A stretch of 35,033 nt of DNA. Origin: Planctomycetota bacterium (GTDB lineage Bacteria; Planctomycetota; JACQVV01). Below the pieces are notes generated by a model, which saw nothing but the letters and a program-made list of their open reading frames with translations, had not been told where the DNA came from and searched no databases. The position numbers and the translations under genes are program-made. Shown piece by piece: positions 17,334-25,290 of the stretch; position 1 is the stretch's first letter; each line of letters starts with the position of its first letter. The stretch spans positions 1-35,033 of the forward strand of contig JACQVV010000494.1 of assembly GCA_016209595.1 (NCBI GenBank), in the 5' to 3' direction.

Positions 17334-17771
17334 ATCCGAAAGACGATCGCCGAGGACTCGTGCACGCTCGCCGCTCCCGCGGAACGGGTCCTGGCGGCGC
17401 TTCTCGACCTTTCGAACTACGGGAAGTGGTGGCCCCGACAGGTTCGGATCCAGACCCTGGAGTGGCGGGAGGGCGGGGAGGGATCGGTCTTCCGGGTCCG
17501 CTATCTGGGCGGCTCCTTCACCGTGCGAATCCGAGAGGTCGACCGGGAGGCCCTGCGCGTGGCGACGGACTACGTCGAGGGGGCCCACCGCGGGGCGGGG
17601 GTCTGGACGATGGAGCGTGCGGAGGGCGGCACGCGCCTGTCGTACTCGGTCGACCTGGAGCCGTACGGCCTCCTCGCGCGCCTACTCTCCAATTTTCTCG
17701 ACTACCGCCGGCTGCACTCGGCGGGGATGCGCGAGATCTTCCGGAACCTAGAGTCGTACCTCCGCGGCTGA
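17334..17771 (+). CDS. SRPBCC-fold (polyketide cyclase/START-like) protein with apparent AUC start
   Basis: The protein is 145 residues, the usual length for this fold. It reads KTIAEDSCTLAAPAERVLAA, then LDLSNYGKWWP near residue 30, and ends with SVDLEPYGLLARLLSNFLDY and an amphipathic C-terminal helix, all typical of ligand-binding SRPBCC proteins. The frame is open from 17298, but it has no ATG, GTG or TTG until 17523, which would delete the first 63 residues of the fold. ATC at 17334 lies 6 bases after a strong GGAGG (17323-17327) and gives the expected N-terminus, so I take AUC as the start. The alternative is an ATG-to-ATC sequence error. It is convergent with the next gene, 6 bases between stops. 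The ligand is unknown; it does not look like CoxG. Confidence 0.75.
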   Translation: MRKTIAEDSCTLAAPAERVLAALLDLSNYGKWWPRQVRIQTLEWREGGEGSVFRVRYLGGSFTVRIREVDREALRVATDYVEGAHRGAGVWTMERAEGGTRLSYSVDLEPYGLLARLLSNFLDYRRLHSAGMREIFRNLESYLRG

Positions 17772-17777
17772 AAGAGG

Positions 17778-18338
17778 CTACTCGCCGCCGGAGGCGCCCC
17801 TCGTGAGGCTCCCGGACTGGACGCTCGCGAGCCGGAACGAGCGCACGGTGTTGGCCCCGCCTTCGTCCTGGGTGACGCGCGGCTCGGGAATCGCGTAGCT
17901 CGCCATCTCGACGAGGAGCGACTCGCCCCGGCGCTCGAACCGCGAGGCGATTCGCGAGGATCCGACCTCGAACTCCCCGTAGAGGACCTCGCCCACGAGC
18001 GCCATGTCGATCCGGATCCCATTCTCTTCGTCGAGGACGAAGCGACCGCGCTCGGATGGGGCGGCGACGAGCCGGTAGTCGCGCACTTCCTTCTCCTCTC
18101 CCTCGCCGTAGACCATGGTCCACGTCCAGGCGGCTGCGCCCTCAACTGGCGCAACCCGGAGCTCCATGGCGAAGTCGCGGGCGCCTCCGCCGGGAGCGGC
18201 GAGCCGGCAGGTGCCTTCCCACTCGCCTTGCCAGGCGGTCGGGAGGGCGGGGCCCTCACCATCCTGGGCGGCGGCCGGGGGGGCCCCGGCGAGGTAGAGG
18301 AGGGCGAGGACGAGAGCTGCACCGGGGGTTCGAGGCAT
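17778..18338 (-). CDS. Secreted lipocalin-like protein, function unknown
   Basis: This 186-residue protein has a clear signal peptide (MPRTPGAALVLALLYLAGAPPAAAQ, cleavage after about residue 24, as AAA-QDG). The mature part opens with WQGEWEGTC and runs in alternating strand-like segments (FAMELRVAPVE, WTWTMVYGEG, YRLVAAPSERGRFVLDEENGIRIDMALVG), which resembles lipocalin-like beta-barrel domains of exported proteins. AAGGAG lies 8 bases before the ATG at 18338. It is divergent from the giant kinase gene, with 130 bases between them. No enzymatic motif is visible. Confidence 0.8.
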   Translation of the reverse strand: MPRTPGAALVLALLYLAGAPPAAAQDGEGPALPTAWQGEWEGTCRLAAPGGGARDFAMELRVAPVEGAAAWTWTMVYGEGEEKEVRDYRLVAAPSERGRFVLDEENGIRIDMALVGEVLYGEFEVGSSRIASRFERRGESLLVEMASYAIPEPRVTQDEGGANTVRSFRLASVQSGSLTRGASGGE

Positions 18339-18468
18339 CGTGGCGACTCCTTCGAGTTCGAGCGGGAAAGCCGATCCCGAATCGCGGTTTCCAAACTAGA
18401 ATAGCGTGTACCGGGTTTTCCCGCCCTAGCGGGCCCAAGAACCAGCACCTTTCTCGACGCCCTCTCCC
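18339..18468. promoter_or_regulatory. Divergent intergenic region upstream of the kinase and lipocalin-like genes
   Basis: The 130 bases hold the least GC-rich patch of the neighbourhood. TAGAAT (18397-18402, plus) and the overlapping TATTCT on the minus strand are possible -10 boxes for both directions; neither has a convincing -35. A small hairpin (CCCGC/GCGGG, 18420-18433) lies between them and the kinase ATG. No Shine-Dalgarno sequence precedes that ATG. Confidence 0.3.
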
Positions 18469-21400
18469 ATGGCCACGGATCGCCACGAGCCTCCAGGCGC
18501 GCGGGAGCTCCGGGCTTGCCCTCATTGCGGCGCGAGGCTCAACGTCTCGCCGGTGCCCTCGGGGAAGCGCCTCCGGTGCCCGAAGTGCAAGAAGGCGCTC
18601 CGCCTCGCCCCGAACAGGAACCACCTGAAGGAGACGTTCTGGGGTTCCTCGATCCGGCAAGACGTCGTGGAGGAGGAGGAGCCGCCGCGAGCCGACCTCC
18701 CGGAGCCGGCCGGGCCGGCCGCCCCGACAGCCCCGCCCGCGGCAACCGACGACGTTCGGACCTCGGTCTTCCTGAGGAAGGACTTCCTGGAGACGACGCA
18801 GCTCAACGAGTTCCTCGACGCGCTCCGCGGACCGGAAGCCAACGACCTCGACCGGCAGATCGCGAGCATGTTCGGAAAGAAGATGGCTCTGGAATCGGCC
18901 GACATCGAGGAGATGAAGGTGAGCTCGACCGGTTCCGGGGTCCGTCCTTCTCTCGCGGAAGACGCCGGAGGTCCGGAGTCGCTCCTATCGGATTCGCCCG
19001 ATGGTCCAGCCCTGACCGCGCCCGCGCGGGACGAGATCGAGGACCGGCTCCTGGAGATCCTCGTCCAGGCGGGACGGCTTTCGTCCGAACAGGTCGAGCG
19101 ATGCCGGGAAGCGCAGGAGAAGGCTCGGGCGGGGAAGCGCGTGGGTCTTCCCCTCTCCCACTACGCGGTGAAGCTCGGGCTTGTTTCGGGGCAGGAGCTG
19201 GTCGAGCTCCTCCGCCGGATGGCGCCCGTCCCGGGAACGGGGGATGTCGTGACCGGCCCAGAGCTCCGCCGTGCGCTCTCGCCCGCAGGCCGGATGGCGA
19301 GCGGCATCCAGATCGGGAACTACCGCGTCCTGGGCGAGATCGGGCGCGGCGGAGCGGGGAGCGTCTTCCGGGTGGAGGACGTTCGGGACGGGAGGGTGCG
19401 AGCGCTGAAGCTCCTGCTCTCCGCGAGAGACTCCGACGAGCGAGCCCGCCACCGCTTCCGCCGGGAGATCGAGGCCACCCGGATGCTCCAGCATCCGAAC
19501 ATCATCCGGATCTACGACGTCGACGAGCATCAGGGCCTCCCCTATTTCACGATGGACCATGTCGAGGGAGAGACCCTCCAGGCGATCCTCGACAAGAGGA
19601 AGGGTCGTGCCGGGGAAGACCCGGGGCTCCGGACGCTCGTCAAGTTCCTCGCCGAGATCCTCGACGCTCTCGCCTACGCCCATTCTCAGGGGATCGTCCA
19701 CCGCGACGTCAAGCCATCGAACATCCTGGTGGACCGCGAGGGTCGCGCGCGGCTCACCGACTTTGGACTTGCCAAGCGGACGCTGTCGGGGAGCCTTCTC
19801 ACGAGGACCGGGGACATCATCGGGACCCCCTTCTACATGGCCCCGGAGCAGGTGAAGGGAGAGCAGGGGTCGATCGGTCCGGCGAGCGACACCTATGCCG
19901 TCGGCGTGATCCTCTACCAGTGTCTCGCCGGCCGCCTTCCGTTCGAGGCGAGGTCCTCGGAGGATCTCTTCCGGCAGATCTGCGCCTCGGAGCCAATCCC
20001 GCCCGCCAAGCTCGCGGGATGGGCAGCGCCCGAGCTCGAGGCGATCTGTCTCAAAGCCCTCGCCAAGGACTCTGCCCGGCGGTACGCCCGCGCGAGCGAG
20101 TTCGCGGAGGAGCTCCGCCGTGCCCAGGCGGGCGTGCCGGAGGAACCCGCGCCCCCGCGTGGGCTCTCCGAGTTCTGGAGGAAGGCGAGAGTGAGGCTCC
20201 TCGCGGCGGTCGCGGCTTTCCTCCTCGTGGCGGGGGGATTCGCGGCGGCCGTCTACCACGAGGGCCCTCGCGAGGTTCGGCCCCCGCGCCCGGCTTTGGA
20301 CATCGACAAGGTCCTCGCGGAGGCGAGGGCCGAGGCCGCCGCGGGTTGGCGCGATCGGGCCGTCGCGCTCTGCGACCGGGCGATCCTCGCCGACGCGGAC
20401 AACGGCCCGGCCTACTTCCTCAAGGTGGAGATCCTGCTTGCGGGGGGGACCCAGGAAAGAGAACGCGCGGGAACCGCGCTCGAGGCGCTGCTTGCCCGGA
20501 GCACCTCTCGCGCGGAGGCCTACCATCCGCGCGCCTATCGGCTCCTGGGGACCGTCCACCTGACGGAAGAGAGGTGGAGTGCCGCCGTCGCGTCTTTCTC
20601 CGCGACGATCGCGCTTGCCCCGGAGGACCGGGAGGCGCACGCCGGGCGCGCCGAGGCGTACGCGCGTCTCGGGCAGACTTCCCGCGCGAGCGAGGACCGG
20701 CGCCGGGCGAGGGAGCTCGGCCGGCGCGCGGTCGAGGAGATCGTCCGCGAGGCCCGCGCCCTCTCTTCGGCAGGCGGCGGTCGCGAAGCCGCGATCGCGA
20801 AGCTCCGGGAGGCGCTCGCGATCGACCCTGCCGACGAGGCGGCCGTTTCGATCGCGGGTTCGCTTCTCGTCGCCGAGGGCCGGCTGGTCGAGGCGCTCGA
20901 GGCGTACTCGGCCGCGGTAGAGTTCGCGCGCGGCCCCGGACAAGGCGGCGCGTCGCTCGCGCCCTTTCTTTCCGCGCGCTCCGAAACGCTTCTTCTTCTC
21001 GGGGATCTCGCGCTCGCCCGGGAGGACGCGGAGCAAGCGGTCGAGGCCTCGCCCGCGGACCCGGCCGCGCTTCTCGCCCTGGGGCTCGTACGATCGGCCG
21101 AGGGACGCTCCGGGCTCGCGCTCGCGTCGATCGAAAAGGCGGCCGCGGTCCGGCGCGACGACCCCGCGCTCCTTCGTTCCCGGGCCCAGGTCCTCTTCGC
21201 CGCGGGGCGCTTCGACGAGGCCCAGGCGGATCTCGACCGCGCGATCGCGCTCGACCCGTCGGACGCCCGCGCCCTCGCGCTCCGCGGGAGAATCCTCCTC
21301 GAATATAGGAGCGACGCGCGCGCGGCGGAGAGTGACCTCGCGGCGGCCCTTGCCGCCGGCTGTCCGGACGAGGCGAGAGTCCGACTCGACCTTGCCCGCG

Positions 21401-23997
21401 TCCGGGCCGCGTCGGGCCACGCGGTCGGCGCGCTTCGTGACGTCGAGGAGCTCCTGCGCGCCACGCCGGACTCGCCTGAGATTCGCCTGGAACGAGCCGC
21501 GCTCCTCCGCACCCTCGGGCGGCCGGCGGAGGCCCTGGAAGAGGTCGAAGGCGCCCTCTTGCTCGCGCCATACCTCGCTCGGGCGTACGCCGAGCGCGGC
21601 TACGCGCGCCTCGCGCTGGGGACGCCGCTGCCGGCGGCGGCCGATTTTGGCCGCGCGCTAGCGGCCCAGCCGGGCGACACGGGGGCACTGGAGGGGAGGA
21701 TTCTCGCCGAGCTCGCATCCGAGGGCGACATCCCGGCGCTCGCGATGGACGCCCAGGCCTGGACCGAGTACCTCGGCATGGGGCCCGCCGGCCCGAGGCC
21801 GGAGCTCTTCGGCCCGACGAGGGAGGAGATCTTCTTCGAAGCCTTCGGCGCCGGCCGCCCTGTTCCGGACCCGAGGAGGCTAGAGGAGCTCGCGCGGGGA
21901 GCGCTCTCCGAAATCGAGTTCGTGCGCGAGGCGTCCATCCAGGCGCTCGCGGTCGCGGAGGAAGAGGCCACGCGCGCGCTCGAGAGGCTCTGCGAGGGCC
22001 TCGCCGCCGACTCCAGCCCGTCGGTGCGCGCGAGGGAGGCTCTCGCCGCTCTGGCCGCCCAGAGCGCGGCGGCCGAACGCCGCGCGCTGGTGCGAAGTCT
22101 CGCGATCGTGTATCACGGAGGCGACCTCGAAACCCTCGCGCGATGGAGGGCTCGACCCGACGACGTGTTCGGCGCGCTCGCGGGGATCGTCCAGGACGGA
22201 AGCGAGCCGGTCTGGGCGCGGCGGCTCGCCGCGCGGGCCCTCGTCGGGCTCCGGCACCCCGAGGTTTTCGAGCACCTGGTGTCCTGGCTGTCGTCCGGCT
22301 CCGTGACGGACGATCGGGTCGCGATCGTCGCTGGAGAGCTCCTCCGGTGCGGGTGGATGCTCACGTCGGAGTTCGCCGCCTCGCTCCTCGACAGCGGCGA
22401 GCCCTGGGTGCAGGCCGAGGTGCTGTTCTGGGTGCCGGCGGCCCCGCCGGTCGTTCGTTTCCTCTCGGAGCGACTCGGAAGACGCGACCCACGGGTGGAG
22501 CTCGCGATCGCCTGGTATCTGGCGAAGAACGGCGAGGAGCGCGGCTTCCCGATCCTCGTGCGCGCCGCCCGCGACCCCGACGAGCACGTGCGCCGGTTCG
22601 CCGTCTGGGCGCTCGGGCAAGTGCCCGGGGGCGCTGCGCCCGAGCTCCTGGCCCGCGCGCTCGCCGACCCAGACGCCGCGGTCAGGCGGCAGGCCGCGGC
22701 CTGGTTGGCGGTCCGCGCCGACGCGTTTCCCGCGGAGAGGCTGCGTCTCGCCTTCGCGAACGACATGGACCGGGCGGCGCGAACTCTTGCCGGCGTCGCG
22801 CTCGGGACGCTCAAGGACGCGGACTCGATCACGCCGATGGGAGAGGTCCTGTCCGATCCCCGGCGGACGCTCCTCCTCCGGACGGTAGCGGGGAGCTTCT
22901 ACCACCGGCTCGACCGCTCGATCCTCTGGCAGGGCGGGGACGACCCTCGCGTGTCCGGCGAAGGTTCGGATGGGATGGCGTTCACGACCCTGGCGCACGC
23001 GCTCCTTGCCGGACGAGACGCCGGGGAGTCCGTGGCTCGACTGCTTGGCGATGCGGAAGGGACCGTGCGCGCGGCGGCCGCTGTGGCGGCGCGCTCCGTT
23101 CCCGGTCCCGAGGTGGCGCGGAAGCTCCTTTCCCTCCTTTCCGACCCCGACGAGCGCGTCGCGACCGCGGCCGGCGCCGCGCTCGTCTACCAGGTCCACC
23201 TCCACGGCGAAGCCATGCCGGACGTCGACGCGCGCCTCGCGTCCGGTTCCCAGGCCGCTCGCCGGGGGGCGGCACGGGCCTACCGGGTTCTCGCGACGGA
23301 CCAGTGGCCCGACGTGGCCTCGCGCGGCGGGCCTGCCGCCTCCCTGGAGAACCGCCTGGAGCTCCTGGCCCGCGCGATTCGCCTCGCGCCGGGGACGGCC
23401 CTCCCCCACCGTGACCTCGGCCGGGTTCTGGCCGGGACCGGGCGGCTCGAGGAGGCGGTCCGGGCGTACGAGGAGGGGGCGCGGCTCGGCGACGCCGACG
23501 CCGCGTTCCACCGGGAGATGGGGGACGTTTTGGCCAGGCTCTCGCGCTCCGAGGACGCCATCGCCCGCTGGGGGCTCGCGGTCCGGCTCGATCCCTTCGA
23601 TCTCGCGGCGAACCTCTCGCTCGCCCGGCTCCTTCTCGACGCCGGACGGAGCGAAGAAGCGCTCGTTCAGATCAGGAGGGCGAGGGCGATCGACCCGAGG
23701 TGCCTCGAGAGCTACCTCCTGGAGGCCCGCTACGCGTACGCGGTCCAGGGCGCCGTCGCGACGGCGAAGTTCGTCCACGTCCTCCTGGAACTGGGCTGGT
23801 TCGATGCCTCAGGGGAGCTCCACTTTCTCGCGGCCCGTGCGGACGCCGCCCAGTCGCCGGCCGACGCGACCCATTTCATCGAGCACCTCCGGAAAGCGAA
23901 GGCGGCAGGCTTCGACATCCGACAGGGAGCCGGGATGAAGGAGTTCGAACCCTACCTCGGGCGCGAGGAGGTGAGTGCCCTCTTGCGGGGCGAGTAG
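18469..23997 (+). CDS. Giant receptor-like Ser/Thr protein kinase with zinc ribbon, TPR and HEAT repeats
   Basis: This 1842-residue Hanks-type kinase has these parts in order. A zinc ribbon uses C17, C20, C37 and C40. A low-complexity stretch follows, then a helical module (about 188-250; ILVQAGRLSSEQVERC ... LVSGQELVELL) like the N-domain of type II secretion ATPases. The kinase domain (about 283-560) has a Gly loop GRGGAG, Lys314, HRD 411-413, DFG 431-433 and APEQ, so all catalytic residues are present. One membrane helix (about 575-597) precedes a C-terminal part of about 1240 residues: TPR repeats (about 605-1085), HEAT repeats (about 1130-1590) and TPR repeats again (about 1620-1760). 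The kinase is cytoplasmic and the repeats probably lie across the membrane. This architecture is typical of Planctomycetota. No Shine-Dalgarno sequence is obvious at the ATG. Its stop is 3 bases from the convergent YkgJ gene. Confidence 0.95.
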   Translation: MATDRHEPPGARELRACPHCGARLNVSPVPSGKRLRCPKCKKALRLAPNRNHLKETFWGSSIRQDVVEEEEPPRADLPEPAGPAAPTAPPAATDDVRTSVFLRKDFLETTQLNEFLDALRGPEANDLDRQIASMFGKKMALESADIEEMKVSSTGSGVRPSLAEDAGGPESLLSDSPDGPALTAPARDEIEDRLLEILVQAGRLSSEQVERCREAQEKARAGKRVGLPLSHYAVKLGLVSGQELVELLRRMAPVPGTGDVVTGPELRRALSPAGRMASGIQIGNYRVLGEIGRGGAGSVFRVEDVRDGRVRALKLLLSARDSDERARHRFRREIEATRMLQHPNIIRIYDVDEHQGLPYFTMDHVEGETLQAILDKRKGRAGEDPGLRTLVKFLAEILDALAYAHSQGIVHRDVKPSNILVDREGRARLTDFGLAKRTLSGSLLTRTGDIIGTPFYMAPEQVKGEQGSIGPASDTYAVGVILYQCLAGRLPFEARSSEDLFRQICASEPIPPAKLAGWAAPELEAICLKALAKDSARRYARASEFAEELRRAQAGVPEEPAPPRGLSEFWRKARVRLLAAVAAFLLVAGGFAAAVYHEGPREVRPPRPALDIDKVLAEARAEAAAGWRDRAVALCDRAILADADNGPAYFLKVEILLAGGTQERERAGTALEALLARSTSRAEAYHPRAYRLLGTVHLTEERWSAAVASFSATIALAPEDREAHAGRAEAYARLGQTSRASEDRRRARELGRRAVEEIVREARALSSAGGGREAAIAKLREALAIDPADEAAVSIAGSLLVAEGRLVEALEAYSAAVEFARGPGQGGASLAPFLSARSETLLLLGDLALAREDAEQAVEASPADPAALLALGLVRSAEGRSGLALASIEKAAAVRRDDPALLRSRAQVLFAAGRFDEAQADLDRAIALDPSDARALALRGRILLEYRSDARAAESDLAAALAAGCPDEARVRLDLARVRAASGHAVGALRDVEELLRATPDSPEIRLERAALLRTLGRPAEALEEVEGALLLAPYLARAYAERGYARLALGTPLPAAADFGRALAAQPGDTGALEGRILAELASEGDIPALAMDAQAWTEYLGMGPAGPRPELFGPTREEIFFEAFGAGRPVPDPRRLEELARGALSEIEFVREASIQALAVAEEEATRALERLCEGLAADSSPSVRAREALAALAAQSAAAERRALVRSLAIVYHGGDLETLARWRARPDDVFGALAGIVQDGSEPVWARRLAARALVGLRHPEVFEHLVSWLSSGSVTDDRVAIVAGELLRCGWMLTSEFAASLLDSGEPWVQAEVLFWVPAAPPVVRFLSERLGRRDPRVELAIAWYLAKNGEERGFPILVRAARDPDEHVRRFAVWALGQVPGGAAPELLARALADPDAAVRRQAAAWLAVRADAFPAERLRLAFANDMDRAARTLAGVALGTLKDADSITPMGEVLSDPRRTLLLRTVAGSFYHRLDRSILWQGGDDPRVSGEGSDGMAFTTLAHALLAGRDAGESVARLLGDAEGTVRAAAAVAARSVPGPEVARKLLSLLSDPDERVATAAGAALVYQVHLHGEAMPDVDARLASGSQAARRGAARAYRVLATDQWPDVASRGGPAASLENRLELLARAIRLAPGTALPHRDLGRVLAGTGRLEEAVRAYEEGARLGDADAAFHREMGDVLARLSRSEDAIARWGLAVRLDPFDLAANLSLARLLLDAGRSEEALVQIRRARAIDPRCLESYLLEARYAYAVQGAVATAKFVHVLLELGWFDASGELHFLAARADAAQSPADATHFIEHLRKAKAAGFDIRQGAGMKEFEPYLGREEVSALLRGE

Positions 23998-24000
23998 GGC

Positions 24001-25206
24001 CTACCTCGCGAAACGAAGCGCCAAGCGCTTCCCGGTGCCCCCGGTCGTGAGAAGAAAGGAGAGGATCTTCCCCCACGAGCCCGCGGGGAGGTTCGACGAA
24101 TAAAGGCGCTCCTCGACCTTCTGGATCGCGAGCTCGACGTCCGCGATCTCGATCCGGGGGCGCCCCAGGGTCGCGGCGCGCGCGCGCGCGGCGAAGACCA
24201 GGCATGCGTGGGCGGCGAGGAGGAAGTTCCAGCCGGCCACGTAGGAGAGCCCGTGGAAAGCTCGCCCGAAGTGGGTCCGGCCCCAGATCCGCGCCTTGTA
24301 GTAGCGGACGAGGAGCGCGGTCGATTCCTGGTCGAGCTCCGCGGAGACCTTCCTGGCCTTCCGGCGAGAGACGCGGCCGATCTCATCCAGGCGGAGCCGG
24401 CCGGGCAGCCGGGCGGCGAGCCGCAGGGCAAGGCGGACGGGGGCCGAGCGCCCGCGACCGGGAGGGGCGAGGTACGCGAGGAACGCGGCCAGAACCGCGC
24501 GGTCGGCGAGCCCCAGGCGCGGCGGCGGGGTCGCAAGCGCCTCGAGCACCCGCCGGCGCACGGCGGCTCCGTCGATCCCCCGGGCCACCTCCTCGGGCGA
24601 GCCGTAGATGTAGACGTACTTCATCTCGTCCAGGAGCTCCGCGCCCTCTATGAGACGGCCCGACAAGGGGAGCGCGCCGTCCTCCAGGGAGGAGAGAAGA
24701 GCCTCGTCGATCCGGTCGATGTCCTTCCAGGAGAGCTCGTAGGAGAGATGGAAGGGAGCTCGCGGAAGAGGCTCGATCCGTTTCGCCTGCCGGTACGCTT
24801 GCGCCATCCCCCGCACCAGGTCCTCCTGCCGGACGACCGGCTCCCCCTTGTTCGCGAGGATCGTGGGGCAGCTGAAGCGCACGCCGACCCGGACCGTCGG
24901 ACCGCAGAAAGCGAACGTGTAGGGGAAGATCCGGCAGGTGAGCGGTTTTCCGCAGGCCCCCAGCCGTTCGTGGATCCGGCAGCGACCCTCTTCGGAGAGG
25001 AAGGCGCAGGCGCCGGAGCGGACGAGGGGCGTGTGGGGCGCGCCGCCGAGCGTCCGGGCGATCGGCTTCTCCTTCCAGTCCTCCCCCGCGTAGCGCGCCA
25101 GTTCGGCGGGAAGAAGAGGGACGTCGAGCATCCGGCAGCAGCGGGTCGAACCCTGGCAGGTGAAGTTCTGCCCGGATGGGAGTTCGAGGCGGGGGGACTT
25201 CGACAT
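24001..25206 (-). CDS. YkgJ-family cysteine-cluster protein, FliB-like architecture
   Basis: This 401-residue protein has the metal-binding YkgJ signature in its first quarter: C17, C23 and C24 (FTCQGSTRCC), then C67, C76, C85 and C91 in CAFL...CRIHE...CGKPLTCRIFPY, with FSCP (C113) after it. The family is thought to bind Zn or an Fe-S cluster. The remaining 280 residues are helical, as in FliB-type lysine-N-methylases (flagellin methylation), which have the same order and length. No flagellar gene is in the window, so FliB function is not supported by context. Start ATG at 25206, 84 bases from the divergent adaptor gene. The stop abuts that of the kinase gene. Confidence 0.85.
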   Translation of the reverse strand: MSKSPRLELPSGQNFTCQGSTRCCRMLDVPLLPAELARYAGEDWKEKPIARTLGGAPHTPLVRSGACAFLSEEGRCRIHERLGACGKPLTCRIFPYTFAFCGPTVRVGVRFSCPTILANKGEPVVRQEDLVRGMAQAYRQAKRIEPLPRAPFHLSYELSWKDIDRIDEALLSSLEDGALPLSGRLIEGAELLDEMKYVYIYGSPEEVARGIDGAAVRRRVLEALATPPPRLGLADRAVLAAFLAYLAPPGRGRSAPVRLALRLAARLPGRLRLDEIGRVSRRKARKVSAELDQESTALLVRYYKARIWGRTHFGRAFHGLSYVAGWNFLLAAHACLVFAARARAATLGRPRIEIADVELAIQKVEERLYSSNLPAGSWGKILSFLLTTGGTGKRLALRFAR

Positions 25207-25237
25207 GGGAGAAGTTCATGGTAACCTCAGGTCCAAC

Positions 25238-25265
25238 TCAGAAGTCAGAAAGCAGAAGGCAGAAG
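25238..25265. repeat. Heptamer tandem repeat, four units
   Basis: TCAGAAG, TCAGAAA, GCAGAAG and GCAGAAG follow each other without gaps. The stretch is A-rich in a GC-rich genome and lies in the 84-base region between the divergent YkgJ and adaptor genes, so it could affect promoter spacing through copy-number change. Confidence 0.7.
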
Positions 25266-25290
25266 TGAAAACAACAGCGGGTACGCCTCC

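Noticed and set aside
17334..17771. SRPBCC protein as CoxG of the CO-dehydrogenase-like operon
   Set aside because: It is 8 kb away, on the other strand, and its sequence fits general polyketide-cyclase-like SRPBCC proteins, not CoxG.
18516..21308. 930-codon open frame inside the kinase gene, +1 frame
   Set aside because: Composition is almost all Arg, Gly, Pro, Ala and Ser, with no fold signature; it is a shadow of the kinase frame caused by high GC.
18985..21420. 811-codon frame on the minus strand opposite the kinase
   Set aside because: Antisense shadow with Arg/Glu/Asp-rich composition; the kinase frame has all catalytic motifs.
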